Shown piece after piece: positions 1 to 9,646 of a DNA stretch of 64,000 nucleotides. Source of the DNA: Flavobacteriaceae bacterium UBA1903 (GTDB lineage Bacteria > Bacteroidota > Bacteroidia > Flavobacteriales > Flavobacteriaceae); assembly GCA_002337605.1 (NCBI GenBank), contig DDGL01000014.1:549636-613635 (forward strand). The letters run 5' to 3'. How positions within the stretch are numbered: the stretch's first letter is position 1; each line of letters starts with the position of its first letter. Made by a program: the position numbers and the translations under genes. The notes below the pieces were generated by a model. It searched no databases. It was given only the letters and a program-made list of their open reading frames with translations, and was not told the origin of the DNA.

Positions 1-1030
1 CTGTGAAAATGTTAATAAAACAGACCCTGCGACGTCAAATTCCGATACTAATTCCGAAAAAATCGATGAAACGCAACCTACTTTCGGGATTGTAATTCAT
101 GGGGGTGCCGGAACAATTCTGAAAGAAAACATGTCCGATTCTTTAGAGACTGCTTATAAACAAAAACTGGAGGAGGCCATACGTATAGGACATGACATCT
201 TAAAAAGTGGCGGCACAGCTATGGAGGCTGTAACCAAAACTATCAACGTAATGGAAGATTCTCCTTTATTTAATGCAGGAAAAGGTGCCGTATTTACGCA
301 CGAAGAAACTAATGAGTTGGACGCTTCGGTGATGGACGGTGCTACGTTAAATGCAGGTGCTGTAGCAGGTGTTACTAAAATTAAAAACCCCATAGACCTG
401 GCTTTGCAAGTCATGACTAACTCTCCCCATGTATTATTAGCCGGGGAAGGCGCAGAACTATTTGCAAGCGAAAGAGGGTTTGAAATGATGGACCCCTCCT
501 ATTTCTATACTGAAAACAGATTTCAGGCTTTGCAAAAAGTGAAGCAAAAGGAAGCTACTTCAGTTTCGAGTTTAAATTTACAGGCATACGATCCTTTCAT
601 TAAAAATTCAAAATTTGGAACCGTGGGATGTGCAGCGTTGGATAAAAACGGAAACTTAGCCGCAGGAACCTCAACCGGAGGGATGACTAACAAGCGCTGG
701 AATCGTATTGGAGATGCCCCTATTATTGGCGCTGGAACCTATGCCAATAATGCTACTTGCGCAGTTTCTTCAACAGGTTGGGGTGAATACTTTATACGTG
801 CTATGGTAGCCCATGATATTTCAGCAATGATGGAATACAAAGGAGTAACTCTGGAAGAGGCCGCTGTGGAAGTAATTCAAACCAAAGTCCCGGAATTGGG
901 AGGTAACGGTGGTATTGTTGCCATTGATACAAATGGAAACGTAACCATGGAATTCAACACTGCAGGAATGTACCGTGCGCATATGAATGCAGAAGGCAAA
1001 TTAGTAGTTGGAATTTATGGTGAGGAATAA
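1..1030 (+). CDS. Isoaspartyl peptidase/L-asparaginase, 5' end outside window
   Basis: This is an N-terminal nucleophile (Ntn) hydrolase that removes isoaspartyl residues from peptides and may also hydrolyse asparagine. The open frame runs from base 2, so the gene starts upstream of the window; the ATG at 131 is internal. The motif VIHGGAG (bases about 92-112) is the usual start of the mature enzyme. The first complete codon is a Cys followed by an Asp/Asn/Ser/Thr-rich linker, as expected after a lipobox, so the protein is probably an exported lipoprotein (inference). The autocleavage site is in FGTVG; the Thr codon at 620-622 is the catalytic nucleophile. GTSTGG and the downstream GDAPIIGAGTYA, which line the substrate pocket in this family, are present. 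The C-terminus looks complete. Family assignment is firm; substrate is not known. Confidence 0.93.
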   Translation, partial: CENVNKTDPATSNSDTNSEKIDETQPTFGIVIHGGAGTILKENMSDSLETAYKQKLEEAIRIGHDILKSGGTAMEAVTKTINVMEDSPLFNAGKGAVFTHEETNELDASVMDGATLNAGAVAGVTKIKNPIDLALQVMTNSPHVLLAGEGAELFASERGFEMMDPSYFYTENRFQALQKVKQKEATSVSSLNLQAYDPFIKNSKFGTVGCAALDKNGNLAAGTSTGGMTNKRWNRIGDAPIIGAGTYANNATCAVSSTGWGEYFIRAMVAHDISAMMEYKGVTLEEAAVEVIQTKVPELGGNGGIVAIDTNGNVTMEFNTAGMYRAHMNAEGKLVVGIYGEE

Positions 1031-1066
1031 ATTTTTAAACGATAGTGCCTCCTTTCAGAAGATTTA

Positions 1067-1074
1067 TATATTTG
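1067..1074 (+). promoter_or_regulatory. Bacteroidota -7 box (TATATTTG)
   Basis: TATATTTG matches the TAnnTTTG -7 element of Bacteroidota promoters and lies 18 nt before the ATG at 1093. I see no convincing TTG at the -33 spacing. Confidence 0.5.
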
Positions 1075-1092
1075 AACAAATAATCTCCTTAT

Positions 1093-1728
1093 ATGAAAAA
1101 ACTCATACTCCTCGCATTACTATTAACTACCGTTTGTGTCTCTGCCCAATATTACGAAGCAAAACTTTTAATGACAGACGGCACTATTAAAGAAGGTTTT
1201 GCAAGATTGCCTTCCAACCAGTTACTGGACAGTAAAGTTGAATACAGAACAACCCGAAAAGGAGAAACTCAAAAGTTTGAAGATGATGAAGTCCATCAAA
1301 TTTTAATTACTTCAGAAGAAAAGAATCAATTTCTGTTCACAAGAACGAACGTAGTACATCTTTATAAGTCTTTCGGGAAAGAAATTGAAAAGGAAAAAAA
1401 GAACAAGCACTGGATGCTGCTGTATTATTCACACCCTAAAATAAAAGAGTTTTTCCTTTCTCAACGCTATAAAATTAACAGAAAAGGGAAGATGATTGCG
1501 GTAACAGGTGCAAATTCATTCTGGTCTACTGTTTATTTTTTATTCCAGCGCCCAGAGGAAGAAAAGGCGTATGTAGTAAGCGGAAAAGGATTTCCAAATG
1601 GTATGGTTAGAAAAGCAATGGCAATCTATTTTAAGGATACGCCAACGTTTGCAGCACGTATTGAAAGCAAGGAGTTTAAAAAGGCAAATGTAAGTGAAGT
1701 GGCTAAAGCATACACCGAACACGAGTAG
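1093..1728 (+). CDS. Exported protein of unknown function, 211 aa
   Basis: I do not recognise a named family. The N-terminus (Lys-Lys, then LILLALLLTT and a VSA-Q end at about residue 18) is a clear Sec signal peptide, so the protein is exported to the periplasm or outer membrane. The mature part is charged and mixed alpha/beta, with no lipobox, no C-terminal sorting domain and no membrane helix. The opening YYEAKLLMTDGTIKEGFA resembles the starts of flavobacterial proteins in which a short beta sheet carries a DG turn. The start is chosen because the signal peptide begins here and a -7 box lies just upstream. It stands 62 nt after the peptidase and 18 nt before the next gene, so it may be co-transcribed with that gene. 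Confidence 0.8.
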   Translation: MKKLILLALLLTTVCVSAQYYEAKLLMTDGTIKEGFARLPSNQLLDSKVEYRTTRKGETQKFEDDEVHQILITSEEKNQFLFTRTNVVHLYKSFGKEIEKEKKNKHWMLLYYSHPKIKEFFLSQRYKINRKGKMIAVTGANSFWSTVYFLFQRPEEEKAYVVSGKGFPNGMVRKAMAIYFKDTPTFAARIESKEFKKANVSEVAKAYTEHE

Positions 1729-1746
1729 ACCATCCAGAACAGAAAA

Positions 1747-2181
1747 ATGATAACAAACAGCATCAGAAAACTAACTAAAGCCCCCTACTCCCTTTACAGT
1801 ATATATCTATTAGTTTATATTCCCTGGGGATTTGCAATGGATGCTTTTGGCACCTGGGCCGAAATAGCCAGATTTAATAGTTGGTGGCAAGTTTTAACCT
1901 GTTACGGGTTGTATATGATCCCCATTTCAATTATCCTAAAAGGAAAACCTTTTTTAGAGCAATACGCATACGGATTAATTGCCATGGGATTGTTAGAGTT
2001 TGGCGGGTATTATTTTGAAACTTCCTACGCCTATCCAGACAACCTAGTTGAAGAAACATTTGGTATCCGGAATTTTGCGCTGGCAATGGCGCTGTTCTTT
2101 GCGGTGTACTTTCCGCTAGGCAATTGGGTGGTTGGAAAAATTCACGGTTTCATTGTTCCGGAACGCAACCCATCTGCATAA
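1747..2181 (+). CDS. Small integral membrane protein, 144 aa, unknown function
   Basis: The protein has about four hydrophobic segments (near residues 15-32, 47-64, 74-92 and 108-132) and few charges between them, so it is an inner-membrane protein. The segments are rich in Trp, Tyr and Phe. No catalytic motif or known family signature can be seen. It follows the exported protein at 1093-1728 with an 18-nt gap and probably shares its transcript. An ATG start is available at 1747 with no competing upstream start. Function is not assignable from sequence. Confidence 0.75.
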   Translation: MITNSIRKLTKAPYSLYSIYLLVYIPWGFAMDAFGTWAEIARFNSWWQVLTCYGLYMIPISIILKGKPFLEQYAYGLIAMGLLEFGGYYFETSYAYPDNLVEETFGIRNFALAMALFFAVYFPLGNWVVGKIHGFIVPERNPSA

Positions 2182-2278
2182 ATATACTCTTATAGGCATA
2201 CTAACAGGTTTTATTGTAAAACCCTTAAACCAACTGCCAGCGACACACAATTACATCTAATTATTCAAATTTTTCTAG

Positions 2279-3793
2279 ATGCAAATAAAAATCTCGCTAT
2301 CGGTTGTATTCCTGAGTTCTGTGGTACTCACGTTTCTTTTCTACAAACAAGGCATTGGCCTTAATCTATTACTTTTTGAAATCCTTTTTATAGGCTGGCT
2401 CTTTTTTTCCAAACAGCTTACATCGGAAAGCAAGCTGGAAAAACTTACGCTTTCAGGCATGCTACTTACGGGTGTGTTTACTGTAATAACCTATTCTACC
2501 TACGTCTATGTGGTTCATTTTTTGGCGATTTTTCTCTTTGTGGGAGTTCTTAATTTTAAAGCAATTACATCATTATTCAGTGCATTTGGAGTTTCCTTTG
2601 TATCGCTTTTTTCATCCCAAATTGCCTTTGCAGGCACCGTTTTTTTTGGGGAAAGCCGAACTAGTTTAAAACTTAGAAAAGCTCTCTGGAAAAGCAGAAT
2701 CTTTATAATTCCCATATTAATTGTTGCTGTATTCTTGACTATCTACGGATTTTCAAACCCAATTTTTGGAGACTATTTGGGTGTTTTTGGGGAAATGATA
2801 GAAAATGTTTTCACTTTTATATTTGAAAACATCAACCTGTCCTTTGTATTTACCTTCATCTTTTGCACAGCCATTAGTATTTTTCTGTTGTTCCGCGTTC
2901 GGGTTCCCTTAGCCGAAACAAATGAAAAAAATACCACCCAAAACCTATTCCGAACTAAGAAAAAAGAAAAAAGGGTTTTTAAGCTTTCAGCATTAAAAAG
3001 TGAATATAAGGCAGGCATTTTTCTATTGGTCACGCTTAACTTCTTACTCCTAATCTTAAATAGTTTAGACATTTATTTGGTGTGGTTTAACTTTGAGTGG
3101 AATGGCGAGACCCTAAAACAATTTGTGCATGAAGGCACGTACTTACTCATTATTTCTATACTGATTTCTATTGCTGTTGTGCTCTATTTCTTTCGAGGGA
3201 ATCTTAACTTTTATAAAAAAAATAAATGGCTTAAATATCTTGCCTACGCCTGGATAGCCCAAAATGCAGTGTTGGCTATTTCGGTGGCTATCAGGAATTT
3301 TTGGTACATCAAGTATTTTGCGTTGGCTTACAAACGCATTGGTGTCATTCTTTTCTTGCTTCTGGTTTTATATGGCTTGTTTACCGTTTTCAGAAAAATT
3401 CAGCATACAAAAACTTCTTTTTATTTATTTCAGAAAAACACCTTGGCATTGTATCTTATTCTGGTGGTTAGCAGTCTGGTAAACTGGGATTCTGTCATTG
3501 CGAAATACAATTTTGCCTATGCAGATTCAGCCTATTTACATTTGGAATATATATCCGATCTTTCGGATAAAGCGCTCCCTCATCTCAATAAAACAGAGGA
3601 AGAATTAAATGCAACGTATAATTTTCAGCAGCAAAAATACCCGTATCCATACGTTACAATGAACCATGAGGAGTACACGCAAAAAATAGCGGCCAGAAAT
3701 AAAACGTTTAGCAAAAAATGGGAAGAAAAAAACCTCCTTTCCTGGAACCTGGCAGAGTATTTAGCATATGAAAAACTGAAGTCTGAAGAGTAG
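2279..3793 (+). CDS. Multi-pass membrane protein, DUF4173/DUF4153-like
   Basis: A 504-residue polytopic inner-membrane protein with about a dozen hydrophobic stretches from residue 5 to about 400, then a soluble C-terminal tail of about 100 residues. The central region around residues 310-370 (an RGNLNFY-type stretch, then AWIAQNAVLAISVAIRN and an AYKRIGV stretch) resembles the conserved core of the DUF4173 membrane family. A basic loop with repeated Lys lies near residues 223-240. I assign no reaction; members are of unknown role. The 97-nt gap before it holds only a weak 7-bp inverted repeat (2207-2223). A 186-nt gap separates it from the macroglobulin gene. Confidence 0.75.
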   Translation: MQIKISLSVVFLSSVVLTFLFYKQGIGLNLLLFEILFIGWLFFSKQLTSESKLEKLTLSGMLLTGVFTVITYSTYVYVVHFLAIFLFVGVLNFKAITSLFSAFGVSFVSLFSSQIAFAGTVFFGESRTSLKLRKALWKSRIFIIPILIVAVFLTIYGFSNPIFGDYLGVFGEMIENVFTFIFENINLSFVFTFIFCTAISIFLLFRVRVPLAETNEKNTTQNLFRTKKKEKRVFKLSALKSEYKAGIFLLVTLNFLLLILNSLDIYLVWFNFEWNGETLKQFVHEGTYLLIISILISIAVVLYFFRGNLNFYKKNKWLKYLAYAWIAQNAVLAISVAIRNFWYIKYFALAYKRIGVILFLLLVLYGLFTVFRKIQHTKTSFYLFQKNTLALYLILVVSSLVNWDSVIAKYNFAYADSAYLHLEYISDLSDKALPHLNKTEEELNATYNFQQQKYPYPYVTMNHEEYTQKIAARNKTFSKKWEEKNLLSWNLAEYLAYEKLKSEE

Positions 3794-3979
3794 TTCACAG
3801 TTAAAATAATCACAAAACCATTACTTGAGGCACTAATACCTCACAACATCCCGTTACAAAACAAATACCTCCCTCCTCCATTGTATTGAGTTGCCCTTAT
3901 CGTGATGATTTTTCATTCTGAAAATTCCCACGGGCACACCACTATTTTATTGTAATTTTAATCCTGTAAAACCATCACC

Positions 3980-6900
3980 ATGAAACACTTGCTGCGTCTT
4001 CTTGCCTGTGTTGCCCTGCTTTCTGTAGCTTCCTGTGGCGACAAAACCGAAACTTCCCAGACCGATAACCTCTTTAAATTTAAAGAATACATTAGCAATC
4101 ATACGTACGGAAATCAAAGTATTGCTACTCCCATTCGCATTAATCTGGCAAAACCCATGGAGCAGTTTGAAATTACTCAGGAAATCCCTTCAGAATACCT
4201 TAAAATATCTCCTAAAACTGAAGGAACACTCCTGGTTGAAAACAGCAGTACGCTCCTTTTTCAGCCCAAAGAACACCTAAAACCCAATACCGAATATACC
4301 ATCACCCTGCAACTCCACAAGCTCTATGAAGGGATTGACAAGGAATTCAAAAATTACACGTTCAGCTTTAAAACCATAACGCCCAACTTCAGCATTAATC
4401 TGGAAAATTTACAGTCCTACAGCAAACAGTGGCAGTACGTAAGTGGGACATTGGAAGCTGCAGACATTCTGAAACTGGAAGATGTCAAAAAACTAATCTC
4501 CGTAACACAAGGAGATGAAAATTTGAAAATAAGATGGCCAAGTGAAGCTATAAAAGCACGGTACTTCAACTTCACCATAGATAGTATCTCCCGAAAAATT
4601 GAAGATACTGAAATTGAAATCGCCTGGAATGGCAACCCCATTGGTTCCGAAACTAAAGGCAGCAACACATTCGCTATTCCTGGACAGAATAATTTTACGG
4701 TGGTAGATGTAGACGCCAGCCATTCCCCCCAGGCTTCGTTAGCCATTAATTTCTCAGATCCTTTGAAGGAAGATCAGGATTTTGCCGGCCTTGTAACTAT
4801 CGAAAACACCACCGACCTTCGTTTTGAAGTAGATGGAAACGTATTGAATGTCTATCCCAATAGCCGGATTATTGGAGATGTACAAGTCACTATCTTTAAT
4901 GGAATTAAAAACAACGAAAATTTCAGTCTTAAAAAAGAATTCAGCGAGCTGGTCTCCTTTGAACAGCTAAAACCTGCTGTTCGCTTACTTTCCAAAGGCG
5001 TTATCTTACCAAATGCTCAAAACACACCCCTCTATTTTGAAGCCGTAAACCTCAATCAGGTAGACATTCGTGTGATTCAGATTTTTGAAAATAATATGCT
5101 TCAGTTTTTGCAGCAATCCAATCTGGATAATGCAAACACCTACAGTACCAAAAGTGTAGGAAGACGTGTGGCAAAAAAAACCATCACACTGGATAAAAAT
5201 GTAGGCGAAGAAGGTTCTTGGAAGGCCTATGCAGTTAATCTTTCAGAATTTTTTAAGACCAGTCCGGGTTCGCTATATCAGGTAGAATTCAGTTTTACAA
5301 AAGACTACATCAACTACGATTGTGACAGCCAGGATGTTGCATCCACTGAAGACGAATATTATTACGAAGATTATAATGAAATTTCAGACCTTGAAGAAGA
5401 CGAACGGGAAGAAAGATATTGGGACGGTGAAATTTACCGTTGGAGAAGGTATTCCTACAACTGGGAACAGCGAGATAACCCTTGTCATCCGGCCTATTAT
5501 AACGAAGACCGAATTACCGTTACCAACGTTTTAGGGAGTGACTTGGGCCTGATCGCTAAAAAAGGAAACAATAGTACGTATCGTTTTGCAACCAATGATT
5601 TACTAAGCACTAAACCCGAAAGTGGTGTAAAAATAGACCTGTTCAATTACCAACAACAACGTATTGAAACTGTTACAACCAATAGTAAAGGATTTGCTAT
5701 ATACGACAGTGAAAAAACCATCGCTTTTGCCGTGGCCCGAAAAGGAAAAAACTATGCTTATGCCAAATTAGCCGACGGAAACGCCCTAAGCCTCAGTAAA
5801 TTTGATGTCTCCGGAAAGCAACTACAAAAGGGCCTTAAAGGATTTATGTATACCGAACGTGGTGTTCACCGTCCAGGGGACAGTATCCACCTTACTTTTG
5901 TGCTCAACGATGTTGCCAATCCGCTGCCCAAAAACCACCCTGTAAAACTAGAAGTGACAGATGCCCGCGGAAAACTAGTACAACGAACCATTTCAAATGG
6001 AGGTGACTTCTCCCCCTCCGGAAAAGATGCTACAAACAGAGAGGGCTTCTATTACTTCCCCATAAAAACCGAAACTACTGCACCAACAGGAAACTGGAAC
6101 GCAAACATAAGTGTGGGTGGCGTGCAGTTTGGAAAGACCTTAAAAGTTGCGACCGTTAAGCCAAACCGACTTAAAATAAAGCTGGATTTTGACGATAAAA
6201 TCTTGGACGCTAGCAAAGCAGTAGAAGGGAGCGTACAAGGATCTTGGCTGCACGGCGCACCAGCAAGAAGTTTAAAGGTTGAAATGGATGCCACCTTACG
6301 AAGTACCAACACGGCATTCGACAAATTCAAAAACTATCAATTTAACGATCCTGTTCGCCAGTTTGATGAGATAGAAATTCCAGTCCTCTCAAAAAACCTA
6401 TCTGCAGAAGGAGCTACAGATTTTTCTAAGAAATTTGATATTTCAAATAAAGCTCCGGGAATGTTGCAAGCCACATTTTTGACGAAAATTTACGAAGGGG
6501 GTGGCGATTTCTCCATTGATGTGTTTAGTAAAAATCTGGCGCCTTTTTCACACTTTGTGGGAATGCAATCGCCCGAAGCACATCGATATGGTTCCTATTA
6601 TACCGACCAAAAAACTACGTTCGATGTAGTTTCTGTAGATGCACAAGGAAATGCCAGCGGAAACCGCAAATTGGACATACAAATCTTTAAGATTGAATGG
6701 CGCTGGTGGTGGAACCGGGGGCGTGATAATCTTTCACGTTATGAAGACGCTACTGTCTATAGACCTTTCAAAGAAATGAATGTCACTACTAGAGGTGACG
6801 GAAAAGGGAATTTCAGCATAGACATTCCCGAAGAAGAAGGCGGTCGTTATTTAATTCGTGTGATTGACAAAGAGTCTGGTCACGCCACAGGTCGCGTCAC

Positions 6901-9550
6901 TTATTTTTACCGAAACTGGTGGAAACGCCCTAGTGATAGCGATGCCGAAAGTTCTAAAATGCTCGTCTTTTCAGCTAACAAAGAAAAATTTAATGTAGGC
7001 GAAGAAGCTGTATTAACTTTTCCATCGGGAAGTGCGGGTCGTGCCCTGGTTAGTATTGAAAACGGCACCGAAGTGTTATCCACCCAATGGGTCGAAACCA
7101 ATAAAGGGGAAACACAAACCAGGATTAAAATAAAAAAAGAAATGGCGCCGAATGTATATGCCAATATCTCGCTGTTACAACCCCACGAGCAAACTAAAAA
7201 TGACTTGCCCATGCGATTGTATGGCGTAATTCCAATTTTGGTAGAAGATGCCTCAACCGTGCTGAAACCAAAGCTACAAATGCCCGATGTGTTAAAGCCT
7301 GAGGAAACCTTCAGTATAAAAGTTTCTGAAGAAAACAACAAACCAATGACCTATACCGTGGCTATGGTCGATGAAGGCTTGCTGGATCTAACCCGCTTCG
7401 TTACACCAAAAATTCACAACGCTTTTTACACAAGAGAAGCTTTGGGTGTAAAAACATTCGATATGTACGATTATGTGATTGGTGCGTATGCTGGAAGCGT
7501 GAACAATATTTATGAAGTTGGTGGTGGAGATGCCGCAGCAGGTGCCAAAAACAGAAAAGCAGACCGTTTTAAACCCGTTGTAAAATATCTAGGCCCTTTC
7601 ACGTTGAAAAAAGGTGAAACTGCAACCCATAACATCACCATGCCAAATTATGTAGGTTCTGTAAAAACAATGGTTGTGGCGGGTAATAACGAAAAAAGTG
7701 CTTACGGAAGTACCGACAAAACCACTCCTGTTCGCAAGCCTTTAATGGTGTTAGCATCGGTGCCACGGGTGCTGAGTCCTGGTGAAAAAGTGACCATCCC
7801 AGTAACCGTTTTTGCCATGGAAAAAAAGGTTCAACGTGTAACTGTTAAACTGAGCGCTGGAGAGGCATTAAAACCTATACATGGCACGTCAAAAACAGTT
7901 TCTTTTCCTGAAATAGGAGAACAAATCGTCAATTTTGAATTTGAAGTTTTACCTACCGATACCTTTCAGACTATTGAAGTTTCCGCTTCAGGAAATGGAG
8001 AAAAGGCACGTTACAAACTGGAGGTGGATGTAGAAAACCCAAATCCAATTACGCAAAAAACAACACAGTACACCCTTTCAGAAAATGGCGGCCAGACCAT
8101 CACTTTTAAAACCTATGGTGTGGCTGGCACCAATGCAGCTACGTTGGAGTTTTCATCCTTACCGCCTATGGATTTCAATAAAAGATTGGAGTATTTAATT
8201 AGGTATCCGCACGGCTGTGTGGAACAGACTACTTCAGGAGCTTTTCCACAGCTATACCTGGCAGATGTTTTTGATATAACCTTCGACAAGAAAAAAGAAA
8301 TAGAATACAACGTAAATGCAGCTATTAAAAAACTAGGACGCTTTCAGATCGCCAATGGCGGGGTAGCTTATTGGCCGGGTGAACGAGAAGCGAACGACTG
8401 GAGCACTAATTATGTAGGGCACTTTATGTTAGAAGCAAAAGCAAAAGGCTACGCATTGCCCATCACATTTATGAGCAATTGGCTTCGCTACCAGAAAAAC
8501 ACTGCCAGACAATGGCGCAATAGCAACACCCGTTACAATTCGAGCCTTACACAAGCTTATAGGTTGTACACCTTAGCCCTGGCCGGACAACCTGAACTGG
8601 CAGCGATGAACCGCCTGAGAGAATCCAACACGTTGAGTAACGATGCGAAATGGCGATTGGCAGCAGCGTATGCGTTAGCAGGAAAAAAGAATGTGGCCGA
8701 ACAGATTTCGGCAACAGCCAATATTAATTTTACACCACAGCGGTATGACTATTATACCTACGGTTCGCCGTTTAGAAACAAAGCCATGGCGTTAGAAACA
8801 TTGGTAGCCATAGGCAATCCAAAACAACGGGAGATGGCAGTTTCGGTAGCGAAGGAATTATCTTCGCAGCGATGGTTCAGTACACAAGAGACCAGTTACG
8901 CACTACTGGCAATGGCGAAAATGGTGGAGAAAAATGGCGGAAAAGCTTTAGAAGTTTCTTATACCAACAACGGTAAATCTGAAACAGTTACTACAGGCCG
9001 AGCCATAGCACAACGTGATATTGGATTAAAAATGGGCGAAAACTCCATAACAGTTACCAACAAAAAAGGAAACATAATTTACGTCACTTTGACCCAAAAA
9101 GGTAAATTACCTTTAGGTAACGAGCTGGCAACACGTAAAAATCTAACTGTAAAAGCCTCCTATCTTAACGGCGCTGGAAAACCGATGGATATTAAAAACC
9201 TCCGTCAAGGTACAGAAGTGAATGCCGTCGTGGCCATTACCAATACGTCCAACGACTATATTGACAATGTAGCACTCACCAAAATCTTCCCAGGCGGCTG
9301 GGAAATTGTAAACACCAGTTTTACCGAGCTGGGCGGCGGTGCTTCAGGAACAGCTCGATATAAAGACATTCGGGACGACCGGGTTAATTTTTATTTCGAT
9401 TTACCCGCTAAGAAAACCAAAACGTTTACTGTAAAGCTAAATGCCTCCTATTTGGGAACCTATTATTTACCTGGAACACAAGTAGAAGCGATGTACGATG
9501 CTAATTATTACGCAAGAAATCAAGGGGTTTGGGTTGAGGTTAGTCAGTAA
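3980..9550 (+). CDS. Alpha-2-macroglobulin family lipoprotein with intact thioester
   Basis: Bacterial alpha-2-macroglobulins are periplasmic bait proteins that trap proteases through an internal thioester. This one has 1856 residues. The signal sequence ends in the lipobox SVASC (Cys19), so it is a lipoprotein. The order is: Ig-like N-terminal domains, MG-type domains (residues about 600-1250), a segment with VAMVDEGLLDLTRF near residue 1130 typical of the MG6/MG7 junction, then the thioester domain with GCVEQ (C1413, Q1416), the alpha/alpha barrel (about 1430-1680) and a C-terminal receptor-binding-like domain. An acidic, Tyr-rich insertion lies at about residues 450-515. The next gene is PBP1C, the classic partner, separated by 96 nt. 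The thioester is complete, so it should be a covalent trap rather than a degenerate member. Protease specificity is not visible. Confidence 0.95.
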   Translation: MKHLLRLLACVALLSVASCGDKTETSQTDNLFKFKEYISNHTYGNQSIATPIRINLAKPMEQFEITQEIPSEYLKISPKTEGTLLVENSSTLLFQPKEHLKPNTEYTITLQLHKLYEGIDKEFKNYTFSFKTITPNFSINLENLQSYSKQWQYVSGTLEAADILKLEDVKKLISVTQGDENLKIRWPSEAIKARYFNFTIDSISRKIEDTEIEIAWNGNPIGSETKGSNTFAIPGQNNFTVVDVDASHSPQASLAINFSDPLKEDQDFAGLVTIENTTDLRFEVDGNVLNVYPNSRIIGDVQVTIFNGIKNNENFSLKKEFSELVSFEQLKPAVRLLSKGVILPNAQNTPLYFEAVNLNQVDIRVIQIFENNMLQFLQQSNLDNANTYSTKSVGRRVAKKTITLDKNVGEEGSWKAYAVNLSEFFKTSPGSLYQVEFSFTKDYINYDCDSQDVASTEDEYYYEDYNEISDLEEDEREERYWDGEIYRWRRYSYNWEQRDNPCHPAYYNEDRITVTNVLGSDLGLIAKKGNNSTYRFATNDLLSTKPESGVKIDLFNYQQQRIETVTTNSKGFAIYDSEKTIAFAVARKGKNYAYAKLADGNALSLSKFDVSGKQLQKGLKGFMYTERGVHRPGDSIHLTFVLNDVANPLPKNHPVKLEVTDARGKLVQRTISNGGDFSPSGKDATNREGFYYFPIKTETTAPTGNWNANISVGGVQFGKTLKVATVKPNRLKIKLDFDDKILDASKAVEGSVQGSWLHGAPARSLKVEMDATLRSTNTAFDKFKNYQFNDPVRQFDEIEIPVLSKNLSAEGATDFSKKFDISNKAPGMLQATFLTKIYEGGGDFSIDVFSKNLAPFSHFVGMQSPEAHRYGSYYTDQKTTFDVVSVDAQGNASGNRKLDIQIFKIEWRWWWNRGRDNLSRYEDATVYRPFKEMNVTTRGDGKGNFSIDIPEEEGGRYLIRVIDKESGHATGRVTYFYRNWWKRPSDSDAESSKMLVFSANKEKFNVGEEAVLTFPSGSAGRALVSIENGTEVLSTQWVETNKGETQTRIKIKKEMAPNVYANISLLQPHEQTKNDLPMRLYGVIPILVEDASTVLKPKLQMPDVLKPEETFSIKVSEENNKPMTYTVAMVDEGLLDLTRFVTPKIHNAFYTREALGVKTFDMYDYVIGAYAGSVNNIYEVGGGDAAAGAKNRKADRFKPVVKYLGPFTLKKGETATHNITMPNYVGSVKTMVVAGNNEKSAYGSTDKTTPVRKPLMVLASVPRVLSPGEKVTIPVTVFAMEKKVQRVTVKLSAGEALKPIHGTSKTVSFPEIGEQIVNFEFEVLPTDTFQTIEVSASGNGEKARYKLEVDVENPNPITQKTTQYTLSENGGQTITFKTYGVAGTNAATLEFSSLPPMDFNKRLEYLIRYPHGCVEQTTSGAFPQLYLADVFDITFDKKKEIEYNVNAAIKKLGRFQIANGGVAYWPGEREANDWSTNYVGHFMLEAKAKGYALPITFMSNWLRYQKNTARQWRNSNTRYNSSLTQAYRLYTLALAGQPELAAMNRLRESNTLSNDAKWRLAAAYALAGKKNVAEQISATANINFTPQRYDYYTYGSPFRNKAMALETLVAIGNPKQREMAVSVAKELSSQRWFSTQETSYALLAMAKMVEKNGGKALEVSYTNNGKSETVTTGRAIAQRDIGLKMGENSITVTNKKGNIIYVTLTQKGKLPLGNELATRKNLTVKASYLNGAGKPMDIKNLRQGTEVNAVVAITNTSNDYIDNVALTKIFPGGWEIVNTSFTELGGGASGTARYKDIRDDRVNFYFDLPAKKTKTFTVKLNASYLGTYYLPGTQVEAMYDANYYARNQGVWVEVSQ

Positions 9551-9646
9551 TCAGTAGCTGGCAGAACGCTTTACTGGTTGCCTGAGTTGAAAGATGTCTA
9601 ATGGTTTGGCGTACCAGCTATCCTATAGATTTTAAAAGGATTTTAA

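Noticed and set aside
1780..1805. AAAGCCCCCTACTCCCTTT in the 144-aa membrane protein gene as a half palindrome
   Set aside because: Only about 19 bases resemble the element and no second arm is present; chance is likely.
4417..7341. Several open frames antisense to the macroglobulin gene
   Set aside because: Shadow frames of a long gene with strong family support.
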